Positions 33,210 to 42,083 are shown, counted from the first letter of the stretch. The stretch: DNA of 64,000 nt from Salinibacterium sp. UTAS2018 (GCF_004118935.1 NZ_CP035375.1:1674001-1738000), one strand, 5' to 3'. The notes: generated by a model from the letters alone, not told the origin. Translations and numbers: made by a program.

Positions 33210-33857
33210 ATGACTCCCCGCCTCACCATGACGCGACGCATCGCGCAGCTCGGCTTCGGCCTGTTCTTCTACGGCTTCGCCATTGCGCTCATGATTCGTG
33301 CGGAAATCGGAGTGGCCCCCTGGGATGTTCTTGGCCAGGGCGTCTCGCTCAGCACGGGCATCCCCTTTGGCTTCGTCACCAACATCATTGGCTTGATCGT
33401 GCTGCTGCTGTGGATCCCGATCCGCCAGAAGCCCGGCATCGGCACCGTGTTCAACGTCGCCCTCGTCGGGCCCAGCGCCCAGCTCGGGTTGTGGATGCTC
33501 CCCGAAATCGAAGGACTCGCCCTGCGCATCCTCGTCTTCGTCGCTGGCCTACTGCTCCTCGGCATCGCCACGGGGCTCTACCTCGGCGCGCGCTTCGGGC
33601 CAGGCCCCCGCGATGGCCTCATGACGGGCATCCACCACCGCTACGGCGGCAAAATCTGGATCGTGCGCAGCAGCATCGAACTCGTCGTACTGACCATCGG
33701 CGCAATCCTCGGCGGAAACCTCGGCTGGGGCACCCTCGCGTTCGCACTGCTCATCGGCCCGATCGTGCACTTCACGATTCCGCGCCTCATGGTGCCCGCT
33801 GCCGTCTCGACCGAGACAGCAGTTCCGGAGCAAACCCCCGACGTCGCCGTCAGCTAG
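33210..33857 (+). CDS. YczE/YyaS/YitT-family membrane protein
   Basis: This 215-residue protein has five or six membrane segments. The opening LGFGLFFYGFAIALMIRAEIGVAPWDVLGQGVSLSTGIPFG and the later GLYLGARFGPGPRDGLMTGI are typical of the YczE/YitT family, whose transport role is undefined. ATG 33210 is preferred; TTG 33198 and ATG 33228 are also in frame. It is divergent from, and presumably controlled by, the MocR regulator. A tandem 13-bp repeat begins at its stop codon. Confidence 0.87.
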   Translation: MTPRLTMTRRIAQLGFGLFFYGFAIALMIRAEIGVAPWDVLGQGVSLSTGIPFGFVTNIIGLIVLLLWIPIRQKPGIGTVFNVALVGPSAQLGLWMLPEIEGLALRILVFVAGLLLLGIATGLYLGARFGPGPRDGLMTGIHHRYGGKIWIVRSSIELVVLTIGAILGGNLGWGTLAFALLIGPIVHFTIPRLMVPAAVSTETAVPEQTPDVAVS

Positions 33858-33896
33858 CCACTCTTGCTAGCCACTCTTGCTAGCCGCTGTCGCTAG
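33854..33896. repeat. Tandem 13-bp repeat (CTAGCCACTCTTG) at the yczE stop codon
   Basis: Two exact copies and one diverged copy of the unit begin at the stop codon of the YczE gene. The unit contains CTAG, a tetramer that is usually scarce in genomes of this kind. Confidence 0.8.
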
Positions 33897-33957
33897 CTCC
33901 GAGCGCTCTCACCGGCGCAGCAGGTTGTGCCGCAACGTTATTCGACGCAGCAGCGCT

Positions 33958-34599
33958 TTACTCGGTGAACTTCACCGGAACGTAGACATCCTGAACACGG
34001 TCATTGAGCGCCGTGTGGTCGTTGCGCGTGAAGATGCCGCACTCGTTGGTGATGCAGTCGGCGTCTTCGCCGAGCGGGTCTCCCAGTTCGAGATAGGCGG
34101 TGAAGGTGCCCGTAGCAGCGTCGTCGTAACTGCGAGCGCCGAAGAGTCGCCACGCCCAGTCAGCGTTGATCCAGTTACTGGGAGCCCACTGCACCGTGCC
34201 CTCCGCAACGTTCTCTTGCTGCTGGCTCGGTACGCCGCCGATGCAGGGCCCCGGCTTGTCAGCAGGCGTTTCGGGGATGACGCACACGGCAACGTAGACA
34301 CCTTGAGTGCCGTCGTACCCGGTTCCGGTCACGACCACCCGCTCATCGCGAACGAGCGCCTCGGTGTCGATCGGTTCGCCATTTTCTCCAGCAAGAGTCA
34401 ACGTGCGGGTACGACCGTCATCGCCCTCGGCAGTGACCGACAGCGGCCATTCTCCGTCGACGAGCTGCTGGCTCGATTGACCCGCGCTCTCGTGCGTCAG
34501 AATCGGCACGACGATGATCGCAATGGGCACGAGGAGCGCCACGACAACAGCAAGCACAATCCACGGCCAACGACGGCGGCGCGCAGCAGTTCGGGTCAT
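33958..34599 (-). CDS. Membrane-anchored extracytoplasmic protein, hypothetical
   Basis: This 213-residue protein has a basic start (RTAARRRRWPW), one membrane segment (about residues 12-33) and an exported beta-rich domain. Within this domain, VVTGTGYDGTQGVYVAVCVIPE and the cysteine-containing ending DCITNECGIFTRNDHTALNDRVQD recall exported actinobacterial proteins with an Ig-like or neocarzinostatin-like fold. Four cysteines (VAVC, GPCIGG, DCI, ECG) could form two disulfides. The specific function is unknown. It stands alone between the yczE gene and the divergent crcB pair. Confidence 0.7.
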   Translation of the reverse strand: MTRTAARRRRWPWIVLAVVVALLVPIAIIVVPILTHESAGQSSQQLVDGEWPLSVTAEGDDGRTRTLTLAGENGEPIDTEALVRDERVVVTGTGYDGTQGVYVAVCVIPETPADKPGPCIGGVPSQQQENVAEGTVQWAPSNWINADWAWRLFGARSYDDAATGTFTAYLELGDPLGEDADCITNECGIFTRNDHTALNDRVQDVYVPVKFTE

Positions 34600-34724
34600 G
34601 GCTTCAGTCTAGGACTGTGCGGGGCATCGCCGAGCGGGATGGATGACGCGGAGCATCCGCCAATTGCCCTAAGGTGATCGTGTAGACAGCACCCGCTTGA
34701 GTATTGGCACACGAAAGGCAGCCC

Positions 34725-35120
34725 ATGATTCGTGAAATAGCTGCTGTCGCGGTCGGCGGTGCACTCGGCACTGGGTTGCGCTTCTCCCTTGACTTGGCGT
34801 TCGCCACGAACGACGGGCTCTTCCCTGTCTCCACCCTGATCGCCAACATTCTGGGCAGTTTCGTTCTCGCCCTTGTCGTGGCCGAACTCTGGGCGCCGTC
34901 GCCGGCCTGGGCTCGTGCCGGTCTGGGGGCTGGGCTCCTCGGCTCGTTCACCACATTCTCGGCTCTCGCTGTGGCGGCCGTTCACCTCATCGGTGCAGAT
35001 CAGTGGCTACCCGCGCTCATCTACGTCGCCGCCACTCTCGTTCTTGGTCTCGCCGCTGCTGCTTTCGGACTCTATCTGGGACGCGCTCGACAGAGCCGCC
35101 CCGACCTGGTGAACGAATGA
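34725..35120 (+). CDS. crcB: Fluoride channel subunit CrcB/Fluc (first copy)
   Basis: This 131-residue protein has four membrane helices and is one half of a double-barrelled fluoride channel. The family signatures are present: GGALGTGLRFSLD at the N-terminus, TLIANILGSFVLA with the conserved asparagine, and GLLGSFTTFSALA with the phenylalanine/threonine filter. ATG 34725 follows an AAAGG ribosome site. It overlaps the second crcB gene by 4 bp (ATGA), and the pair probably makes a heterodimer. No fluoride riboswitch is visible in the 125 bp upstream. Confidence 0.93.
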   Translation: MIREIAAVAVGGALGTGLRFSLDLAFATNDGLFPVSTLIANILGSFVLALVVAELWAPSPAWARAGLGAGLLGSFTTFSALAVAAVHLIGADQWLPALIYVAATLVLGLAAAAFGLYLGRARQSRPDLVNE

Positions 35121-35494
35121 CGGCCGGCGTGGTTTTTGCGATCCTCGGTGCGGGTGCCATCGGGGCAGTGCTGCGCTATCTGACGGCGCGCGCGTTCGCG
35201 TCGCACAAGAGATTTCCCTGGGCCGTTCTTGTCGTGAACGTTGTCGGTTCAGCGCTCGGGGGCACCCTCGCCGGGCTGGCGCACCTCGGCACTATCGACG
35301 CGAACCTCGAAATCATTCTGCTCACCGGGCTGTGTGGTGGTCTTACGACCTTCAGCACGCTCAGCGTAGAGACGATGCAAAACGTGTCGCTGAAGCGGAT
35401 GCGGGTGGCCGTGATCAGCGTGCTCGCGAATCTGGTCGGCGGCATTGGCGTCGCGGCCGCAACCTACTTCGGGTTGATCGCGCTCGCTTCCTAA
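35117..35494 (+). CDS. crcB: Fluoride channel subunit CrcB/Fluc (second copy)
   Basis: This 125-residue protein is the second Fluc subunit. It has the same four-helix layout: GAIGAVLRYLTARAF at the N-terminus, VVNVVGSALGGTLAG, and GLCGGLTTFSTLSVE with the filter residues. Paired crcB genes occur in many Gram-positive genomes, and their products assemble antiparallel to expel fluoride passively. The start ATG 35117 overlaps the upstream stop. The convergent trpF gene ends 43 bp downstream. Confidence 0.93.
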   Translation: MTAGVVFAILGAGAIGAVLRYLTARAFASHKRFPWAVLVVNVVGSALGGTLAGLAHLGTIDANLEIILLTGLCGGLTTFSTLSVETMQNVSLKRMRVAVISVLANLVGGIGVAAATYFGLIALAS

Positions 35495-35536
35495 GCCGAG
35501 CGGCTAGCGCCGTTGATCCCCCGCACCGAGCGGTCG

Positions 35537-36154
35537 CTAAGCCGAACGAGCAGCAGCAACAAAGTCGCGGATGCGCGCCACATCTTTCACACCGCGACTC
35601 GCCTCGACGCCGCTGGAGACATCCACCCCACCGGGCTGCAGCGTGCGCACGAGTTCGGCGACGTTGTCGGGCGTGAGCCCACCGGCGAGAATCCAGGACT
35701 CCGGCAGAGCAGTGCCCTCGAGAAGCGCGGGATCGAAGGTTGCCCCGGCACCGGGTTCGACGGCGTCGATGAGGAGCCGGTCATCCGCTCGCAACTCCCC
35801 GGCGAGACTGCGGCGGCGATAGTCCTCTACTGAGATAGCCCGAATAGTGCCGAAGCCCTCGGCGCGCAGCCGGTCGAAGTCAGCATCGCTTTCATCGCCA
35901 TGCAATTGCACCGTCGCGACGCCGGCACGGCGAGCGGTAGCGAGCACCTCGTCAATCGGCTGGTTGCGAAAAACGCCGACGGTCTCGATCCGCGACGGCA
36001 ACCCCTGCGTGAGCGCGAGCGCCTGTTCGTGAGTCACGAGACGCGGGCTGCCGGGAGCGAAGACAAACCCGATCGCATCGGCGCCCGCCTCGGCTACCGC
36101 CAGGGCGGCATCCGGCGTACTGATGCCACAGATTTTCACAAAGAGAGAAGTCAT
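35537..36154 (-). CDS. trpF: Phosphoribosylanthranilate isomerase
   Basis: This 205-residue TIM-barrel enzyme isomerises phosphoribosylanthranilate in tryptophan synthesis. The catalytic base Cys9 (KICGI) and acid Asp130 (LLIDAVEPGAG) are present, with the phosphate loops GGLTPDNV and VDVSSGVE. The gene is complete and looks functional. It is isolated from other trp genes and shares one base with the stop of the psuK-like gene, so it is read as the last gene of the psuG-psuK unit. Most actinobacteria lack trpF and use the bifunctional PriA instead, so a separate copy is notable. Confidence 0.92.
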   Translation of the reverse strand: MTSLFVKICGISTPDAALAVAEAGADAIGFVFAPGSPRLVTHEQALALTQGLPSRIETVGVFRNQPIDEVLATARRAGVATVQLHGDESDADFDRLRAEGFGTIRAISVEDYRRRSLAGELRADDRLLIDAVEPGAGATFDPALLEGTALPESWILAGGLTPDNVAELVRTLQPGGVDVSSGVEASRGVKDVARIRDFVAAARSA

Positions 36155-37047
36155 TACTCGTCGATTTTAGACGCTGCTCCGGATGACGCTCCCGGCGAGG
36201 CCAACACGAGGGCTGCGGAAGCGTGACCGCCCACGCACGCCTTCTGCAGGTCTCGGCTGGCCAAATACGAGGTCAAGAACCCGGCGGCGAAGGCATCGCC
36301 AGCGCCCGTGAGATCACGCACTTCAGGAACCGGCGGCACGGCTACCTCCATCACCGTCTGCCCCGGCTCATGCACGATCGTGGGCGCCGCTCCCGCTTTG
36401 GTGACGATGATCGTGTTCGCTAGGCGCGCGGCCACAGCTCCGGTGTGACCATCGACAACCATGCCGAGGCAGGCCATCTCGCTTTCGTTGCCGATCAAGA
36501 AGTCGGGATTGAGATCGACCATGAGATCAAGAAAACGGTCGACACCAAACTGCGCCAGCATGCCAGTCGAGGAAACATCGATCGACACCAGAATCCCCCG
36601 CTGCTTTGCACGCCGAATTACATCGATCACGGTTTCACCGACAGGCGCTCCGTTGAAGGAGTACGCCGAAACGTGCAGCAGCTCGAGGCCGTCGAGCCAC
36701 TCATCCGGAACCTCGTCGAGCATGGTCGACGCAGCACGATTCGGAATCATGCTCCGTTCACCATCGTGATCGATCAGGATGATGACGGTGCCGGTGACGT
36801 GTTTGCGCTGTACCCGAACATCAACGCCCTGAGCCTCGAGCCCTTTCACGAGCGAGGTGCCGAGGTTATCGTCTCCCACACAGCCGATGAATCTCGTCGG
36901 GCCAAGACCGCCCGCGAAACTTGCGACGTTCGCGCCGCTACCGCCGCGGGTGTGAAAAATTTCGGCCGCCGTATCGGTGCCATGCCTCAGCGGTTCCGCC
37001 AGCCAGACGACAACGTCTTCAACGAGGTCGCCGATGATTCCGAGCAC
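36154..37047 (-). CDS. psuK: PfkB-family sugar kinase, probable pseudouridine kinase
   Basis: This 297-residue kinase has both PfkB signatures: RGGSGANVASFAGGLG near the N-terminus and DLTGAGDAFAAGFL with the catalytic aspartate near residue 255. Lying directly downstream of psuG it would phosphorylate pseudouridine to pseudouridine 5'-phosphate, the PsuG substrate; the assignment rests on this neighbour. No ATG fits the start, so GTG 37047, 14 bp after the psuG stop, is chosen; the true start could be slightly upstream. Its stop overlaps the trpF start. Confidence 0.82.
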   Translation of the reverse strand: MLGIIGDLVEDVVVWLAEPLRHGTDTAAEIFHTRGGSGANVASFAGGLGPTRFIGCVGDDNLGTSLVKGLEAQGVDVRVQRKHVTGTVIILIDHDGERSMIPNRAASTMLDEVPDEWLDGLELLHVSAYSFNGAPVGETVIDVIRRAKQRGILVSIDVSSTGMLAQFGVDRFLDLMVDLNPDFLIGNESEMACLGMVVDGHTGAVAARLANTIIVTKAGAAPTIVHEPGQTVMEVAVPPVPEVRDLTGAGDAFAAGFLTSYLASRDLQKACVGGHASAALVLASPGASSGAASKIDE

Positions 37048-37060
37048 GAGGGGATCGCCG

Positions 37061-37972
37061 CTAGCGGGTGAGCGCCGTGGCGATGAGTCCGCCGAGAGCA
37101 ACGTTGCCGCGGTAGACCTCAACGTTGACGTCGAGGCTGACACCCTTGGTGTCTTTCTGGATGAAGTCGAGAAGGAACGGCGTCGCAGCGTTTCCGCTGA
37201 CTCCCTGCTTGTCGGCTTCGGCCCAGGCACGGGCGAGGATGTCGTCGAGCTGATCCGGCGGCAGCTGCTTGTCGGCGGCAACCGGGTTGGCCAGCAATAC
37301 CGACTGCGGCAGACCGAGCTCGTCGCGGGCATTCACGACCGCGGCTACTTCTTCGGGGGTGTCTACCGAGTAGCCGATGCTAAATCCCGAGTCAGTGACG
37401 TAGAAGCCCGGGTACTGGGTGGTGCCATAACCAATGACGGGAATGTTGAGGGTTTCGAAGCGCTCGAGAGTGGCGGGGATGTCGAGAATCGACTTCACCC
37501 CGGCGCTGATGACGAGGATCGGGATCTGCGCGAGCGTGGTCATGTCGGCCGACTCGTCAAAGGTTTCGGAGGCTCCGTGGTGCACGCCGCCAAGGCCGCC
37601 GGTCGAGAAGACCTTCACCCCAGCGTGGTGGGCGAGGAAGGCGGTGGCAGCAACTGTGGTGCCACCGTGGATGCCGAGCGCCCGAACGACGGGAAGGTCG
37701 CGCAGGCTGGCCTTGGCGATCTTGTCGGTGTTCGAGAGTTCCGTGATTTGTTCGGTGCTGAGACCGACCGTCGCTACGCCATTGAAGACACCGACGGTGG
37801 CGGGTGTCACGCCTCGGGCGCGCAGCCCGGCTTCTGCTTCGAGAGCAACATCGAGGTTGCGCGGGCGAGGGAGACCGTGCGTGAAGATGGTCGATTCGAG
37901 GGCGACCACGGGGCGGTTCTCGCGAACCGCATCCTGAACTTCCTGGGAAACGTGAATGACGGGAGTAGACAT
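37061..37972 (-). CDS. psuG: Pseudouridine-5'-phosphate glycosidase
   Basis: This 303-residue enzyme splits the C-C glycosidic bond of pseudouridine 5'-phosphate to uracil and ribose 5-phosphate. The family signatures are clear: VALESTIFTHGLPRPRN near the N-terminus, VFNGVATVGLS, GIHGGTTVAATAFLAHHAGVKVFSTGGLGGVH, and SVDTPEEVAAVV. The start ATG 37972 is preferred because the conserved region begins close to it. It is first in the psuG-psuK-trpF unit and divergent from a LysR gene, a likely local regulator. Confidence 0.95.
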   Translation of the reverse strand: MSTPVIHVSQEVQDAVRENRPVVALESTIFTHGLPRPRNLDVALEAEAGLRARGVTPATVGVFNGVATVGLSTEQITELSNTDKIAKASLRDLPVVRALGIHGGTTVAATAFLAHHAGVKVFSTGGLGGVHHGASETFDESADMTTLAQIPILVISAGVKSILDIPATLERFETLNIPVIGYGTTQYPGFYVTDSGFSIGYSVDTPEEVAAVVNARDELGLPQSVLLANPVAADKQLPPDQLDDILARAWAEADKQGVSGNAATPFLLDFIQKDTKGVSLDVNVEVYRGNVALGGLIATALTR

Positions 37973-38097
37973 AGTCCATCGCTTTCTTCGCAGTGCACTT
38001 CGCTGTGCGTCGCCTATGGCGTGCGGTTGCCTCCACCGTAGCGACTGCATTCGAAAGAATCCAGAAAGAGTGGAGGCGGTTTAGATAGCCTTAGCCT

Positions 38098-38991
38098 ATG
38101 AAACTCACGTTGCGTCAGGTGGAGATTTTCGTTGCCGTGGCCGACGCCGGGCACTTCGGGCGGGCCGCGGATGCACTGGAGATCTCGCAGCCGACCGTGA
38201 GTCAAGAAGTGAGTCGCCTCGAACGCGCTCTCGGGGTTGCTCTCCTCGACCGCTCGGGCCGCTCTGCCACCCTCACTGACGCCGGTGAAGCAATGGCGAC
38301 CGAGGGCCGCCAGCTGCTCACGCACGCGAATCACGTTGTTCGCACCGTGCAGTTATACGAACCCAGCCGCGTTCGCACAGCCCGTATCGTCGCGTCGCCG
38401 AGCGTGGTTAACCGCCTCCTCCCCGCCGTGATCAGTCGGGCCGAGCAGAGTCTTTCTTCTGTGCGCATCGAAGACGTTCTCGTCGACACGGGCGGCGTCT
38501 CCACCCGCCTCGAGAGCGAACACGCCGACATCGGCCTCGGTCGTTTTCTGGATGCCACCGAGGGCTACGAGACCGAGGTGATTGTGCGCGAACAGGTCTT
38601 CGTCGCTCTCAGCCGCAAGCACCCACTAGCGGATTCCGCCCAGCTTGAGCTCCCCGAACTCGGTGATCTGCCCCTGCTGCTGTGGCCGCGCGAGCAGAAC
38701 CCCGCCTACTTCGACTACTTGCTCGAGATCTGCACCTCGCGAGGGCTTACTCCACTGCTTCTCGTGAGCCCGCCCCGCATCGTCGGATCGCGACTGTACC
38801 TTCTGTCAGAAGCCCGCGCCTTCTCGCTCGTCTCCGCTGCGCTCGTTGGCCATTTGCCCGAAGACCTTGTCGCAATTCCACTCGCGCAGCCGGCAACACT
38901 GGCACTCGAAATGCAGTGGCGCGCGAGCGACAACCGGCCCCAACTCAGCGAGCTGCGCGACCTCATTCGCGAGGTGGCATCCGCGGGCTAG
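38098..38991 (+). CDS. LysR-family transcriptional regulator (next to psuG)
   Basis: This 297-residue LysR regulator has the winged helix in LRQVEIFVAVADAGHFGRAADALEISQPTVSQEVSRLERALG, then an effector-binding domain with the motif RSATLTDAGEAM in the linker region. It is divergent from psuG with 125 bp between starts, which suggests control of pseudouridine breakdown. Its TAG stop abuts the stop of the convergent monooxygenase gene directly (TAGCTA), with no bases between. Confidence 0.9.
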   Translation: MKLTLRQVEIFVAVADAGHFGRAADALEISQPTVSQEVSRLERALGVALLDRSGRSATLTDAGEAMATEGRQLLTHANHVVRTVQLYEPSRVRTARIVASPSVVNRLLPAVISRAEQSLSSVRIEDVLVDTGGVSTRLESEHADIGLGRFLDATEGYETEVIVREQVFVALSRKHPLADSAQLELPELGDLPLLLWPREQNPAYFDYLLEICTSRGLTPLLLVSPPRIVGSRLYLLSEARAFSLVSAALVGHLPEDLVAIPLAQPATLALEMQWRASDNRPQLSELRDLIREVASAG

Positions 38992-40113
38992 CTAACGCCC
39001 GTTCTTCATGGCTTGAATCTTGCTGAGCGTGGCAATGGCCTGACGGGCGATCATCCGCCCCGCTCGGTTGGCACCGATGGTGGATGCCTGCGGACCGTAC
39101 CCGGCGAAGAAGACGCGCGGGTCCTTCCACGCAACACCCTGACCGACAGCAATGCCGCCCTCTTTTTCGCGCAGCTTCAGAGGAGCAAGGTGGCGCAACT
39201 CTGGCCGGAAGCCGGTCGACCAGATGATGGCATCTGCCTGCTGGAAGGCGCCGTCTTTCCAACGCACTCCGCTCGGCTCGATACTCGAGAACATGGGGCG
39301 CGGCGTGAGAACGCCACGTTCAATGCCGGCTTGGATACGGCGGGTGCGCGGAACACCCGTGCCGCTGACGATGCTGGGCAGCACACGCCCGGCCCGCGCT
39401 GCTTCATCCTGCACGAGCACCGCTTCTTTGCGCGCTTCAAGATTGAGGGGGCCGTCTTCGAGGAAGTCGATCGGGCGACGACTGACCCAGGTGAGGTTCG
39501 AGGCAAGGTTCTCGAGTTCGAGCAAGAAGCCGATCGCCGATGTTCCGCCGCCCACGACGACCACACTCTGATCGGTGAATTCGCGAGCGCTGCGGTATTC
39601 ACTCGTGTGAAGGTGACGGCCGTCGAACGATTTGAGGCCGGGGTACCAGGGAATGAACGGAGCACCCCACGTGCCGGTCGCATTGATGACGAGCATCGTG
39701 CTGACCGTTTTGGTCTCTTCGCCGTCGAGCGAGAACGTGACGTTCAGGTGCTCGCCGAAGTTATCGACGGCAAGGACATCCGCATTACGAACGACCTGCA
39801 GCCCGTAGTGATCTTCGTAGGCCCGGTAGTAGTCGGCAACAACTTTTTTGGCGGGCATGTGACGGTCTGCGGTTTCAAAGCTCAACCCGAGCTCGTCAAG
39901 GCCCGGCAGATCATTGATGCGATGGGCCGAGCCAATGCGCAAAGCTTCCCAGCGATGCTGCCACGCTCCACCCGCTCCAGGACCGCGGTCGAGCAGCACA
40001 AAGTCGTTGCCGGGGTCGAGACCGAGTCGCCGTAAGTAGAAGGCAACAGAGAGGCCCGCTTGGCCAGCACCGATCACGACAACGGAGGTGTCAGTTTCAG
40101 TGGTGGATGTCAC
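38992..40113 (-). CDS. Flavin-dependent monooxygenase-like oxidoreductase
   Basis: This 373-residue protein of the CzcO/flavin monooxygenase type has an FAD site GAGQAG (about residues 16-21) and a second dinucleotide motif VVVGGGTSAIGF (about 185-196) for NAD(P)H. Between them lie GGAWQHRWEALR and ATGTWGAPFIPWYPG; FFAGYGPQASTIGANRAGR closes the FAD domain. It could oxygenate a small organic substrate or act as an NAD(P)H oxidase. The GTG start 40113 is used. It is a single gene; the neighbours do not suggest a substrate. Confidence 0.87.
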   Translation of the reverse strand: MTSTTETDTSVVVIGAGQAGLSVAFYLRRLGLDPGNDFVLLDRGPGAGGAWQHRWEALRIGSAHRINDLPGLDELGLSFETADRHMPAKKVVADYYRAYEDHYGLQVVRNADVLAVDNFGEHLNVTFSLDGEETKTVSTMLVINATGTWGAPFIPWYPGLKSFDGRHLHTSEYRSAREFTDQSVVVVGGGTSAIGFLLELENLASNLTWVSRRPIDFLEDGPLNLEARKEAVLVQDEAARAGRVLPSIVSGTGVPRTRRIQAGIERGVLTPRPMFSSIEPSGVRWKDGAFQQADAIIWSTGFRPELRHLAPLKLREKEGGIAVGQGVAWKDPRVFFAGYGPQASTIGANRAGRMIARQAIATLSKIQAMKNGR

Positions 40114-40268
40114 GCGCTAACGTTACCCGCCCAAACGCTCCGTGTGCACCGTGAACCCAGACCTTTCTTTCTTGCGTGCTAAACTTCAGGTTAGTTTTCA
40201 TCCATCCCTGTTCGCTCGTTCGCTGGCCACCGTCAGCGCACCGGGACAGACGTATGAGGGGGTCTCGC

Positions 40269-40499
40269 ATGGGACGCGGCCGTCAAAAGGCAAAGCACAC
40301 CAAGGTTGCTCGGGATTTGAAGTACTTCAGCCCTGACACCAACTACGGCGCGCTCGCTCGAGAGTTGGGCGGTTCAGAAAGCACTGTCCCGGTTTCCGAA
40401 GACAGTGAGAAATGGCCGGAGTACTCCGCTGGTGATTCGTACAGCGATAAGTACGACACCGAAGACGATGAAGACGACGACGAAAGCCGTAGCGCCTAA
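40269..40499 (+). CDS. DUF3073 family protein
   Basis: This 76-residue protein is of a family found throughout actinobacteria. It begins with MGRGRQKAKHTKVARDLKYFSP, a strongly basic and conserved stretch, and ends in an acidic tail (YDTEDDEDDDESRSA). The charge split suggests a nucleic-acid or protein partner, but no function is known. ATG 40269 follows the strong site GAGGGGG. A strong terminator lies 30 bp downstream, so it is monocistronic and probably well expressed. Confidence 0.92.
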   Translation: MGRGRQKAKHTKVARDLKYFSPDTNYGALARELGGSESTVPVSEDSEKWPEYSAGDSYSDKYDTEDDEDDDESRSA

Positions 40500-40529
40500 T
40501 AGGCCATCTTCACCGCAACGTTTTATAGC

Positions 40530-40571
40530 AAAGGCGAGCATCTACCCCCTCGGGGCCGGATGCTCGCCTTT
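40530..40571 (+). terminator. Intrinsic terminator after the DUF3073 gene
   Basis: Perfect 13-bp arms AAAGGCGAGCATC and GATGCTCGCCTTT enclose a 16-base loop, with TTT within the right arm and GTCGTT following. It lies 30 bp past the stop codon and could also serve the convergent aminotransferase gene. Confidence 0.85.
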
Positions 40572-40617
40572 GTCGTTAAGGCCTGATCGTGAGAAGCACT
40601 GAGCGTGCTTCGCGCCG

Positions 40618-42012
40618 CTAGCTCTCGCGACTCCAGCTCACCAAAGCCGGAACAGCATCTTCCGCAAATCGTTCGTAGTCATCTGCCGTGTTGTAGGCGT
40701 GAGCGGAGAGACGAAGGTAACCGGTGTCACGGAACGACGTGATTTGGGTTTCGAATCCCAGCTCGTCGGTGATGCGTTGACGAAGGTTCAGTGCATCTGC
40801 ATGGTTGGTCGCCATGGTGCCGGGCAGCCGCAACAGGCGCATTCCGGGCGCTGGCGCTCCAACATCGACGCACGACTCTTCGCCTGACGCGGCGTCGAGC
40901 GCATCGGCAACGACATCGGTCGAGTATTCGAGAAGCGACTCGATGTACGTGCGGATGGCATCCCAGCCGATGCGAGCTTCGAGACCCGTGATCGCGTCCA
41001 CACTTGCGAGGTAGGGCGTGTAATCGAGCGTGCCTTGGCGGTCGAAGCGTGCGGGGAACGGCTCATCCATGCCCCACGAGTCGATAACCGGATACAGCTC
41101 TTTCGCGAACTTCTTCTCGGCGACGAGCACGGCAGCGCCACGAAAACCACACGCAAACTTATGCAGGTTTCCGACCCACGCGGATGCCGTGACGCCTTCT
41201 GCAGGCCGGCTCTGTACGCCCGGCGCATGGGCTGCATCCACGAGCAGGGGAACTCCGTGCTTCTTGGCCAGCTCCGCGAGCGCCGCGACCGGAAACTCGC
41301 GCGCCGTAGCGGAGGTGGAAGCGTCGATGATGAGGCCGGCAGGCTTTTTGGCGAGCGCCTTGCCGAGCACGGTCACGATCTGCTCCGGCGAAGCATCCAA
41401 CTCGATGGGCACCGTGCGCACCTTGGCCCCACGCTGGCGGGCTTCACGCTTGGCCGAGAATGCGACCGCTCCGTAGGCGTGGTCGGTGATGACAACCTCG
41501 TCGCCCGGCTGCAGCTGCAGTGCGCGAATGGATGCCGTCATGCCGGCACTGGCGTTGGGCACGAAAGCGAAGCGGTCGGCCTCCACTCCGATGAAATCGG
41601 CGAGGGCGGCCCGGGCATTCGCCACTCGTTCGGGCGCAGCGCCGAACCAGCGTTGGGGTGCGGCCTCAGTTTCTTGCAGGTACGCAAGACGACGTAATTG
41701 AGCGAAGACGGGGACGGCGCCGTAGGAGCCGTGGTTGATGTGACGCCAGCGCGAGTTGAGGCTCCAGAGCGCGGCGGCAGGTGAGCCGTCTCGCGTGAGG
41801 AGGGGGTCCGGGCGCGAGTTGTCGCCCTCGGCTTCGGTGCCCTCGGCGGCATCCTCGGAGTCACTCTCGTGCACAGCGTCTTCGGCTGCGGAGTGATCCT
41901 GCTGGTCATCTCCCGCAGGATGCTGCTCGTCGAGTTCTACGGGGTGCACGTCGGCAGCATTGTGGGCGTCGCGTGCGTTGTCAGCCGAGGGTTCGGGCTT
42001 CTGAGTTGCCAT
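40618..42012 (-). CDS. Aminotransferase class V protein with acidic N-terminal extension
   Basis: This 464-residue protein has a class V (cysteine desulfurase / isopenicillin-N-epimerase type) PLP domain from about residue 80. It begins with LWSLNSRWRHINHGSYGAVP; the PLP lysine is in VGNLHKFACGFRGAAV (about residue 284), with VDAAHAPG before it. The first 70 residues are an extension made mostly of Asp, Glu, Ala and His, without homology that I recognise. ATG 42012 or 42021 could start it. The substrate is unknown; relatives include epimerases and ergothioneine-type lyases. Confidence 0.85.
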   Translation of the reverse strand: MATQKPEPSADNARDAHNAADVHPVELDEQHPAGDDQQDHSAAEDAVHESDSEDAAEGTEAEGDNSRPDPLLTRDGSPAAALWSLNSRWRHINHGSYGAVPVFAQLRRLAYLQETEAAPQRWFGAAPERVANARAALADFIGVEADRFAFVPNASAGMTASIRALQLQPGDEVVITDHAYGAVAFSAKREARQRGAKVRTVPIELDASPEQIVTVLGKALAKKPAGLIIDASTSATAREFPVAALAELAKKHGVPLLVDAAHAPGVQSRPAEGVTASAWVGNLHKFACGFRGAAVLVAEKKFAKELYPVIDSWGMDEPFPARFDRQGTLDYTPYLASVDAITGLEARIGWDAIRTYIESLLEYSTDVVADALDAASGEESCVDVGAPAPGMRLLRLPGTMATNHADALNLRQRITDELGFETQITSFRDTGYLRLSAHAYNTADDYERFAEDAVPALVSWSRES

Positions 42013-42083
42013 AGCGCCCATTCAAGCGCACGGCACCGCCATTCGCCTTCGTGGCACCCGGGGACTCGCGAAATGCGGCCTCG

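Noticed and set aside
34600..34724. Fluoride riboswitch before crcB
   Set aside because: I looked for the conserved GGNGAUGG / CUGAUGA elements and did not find them.
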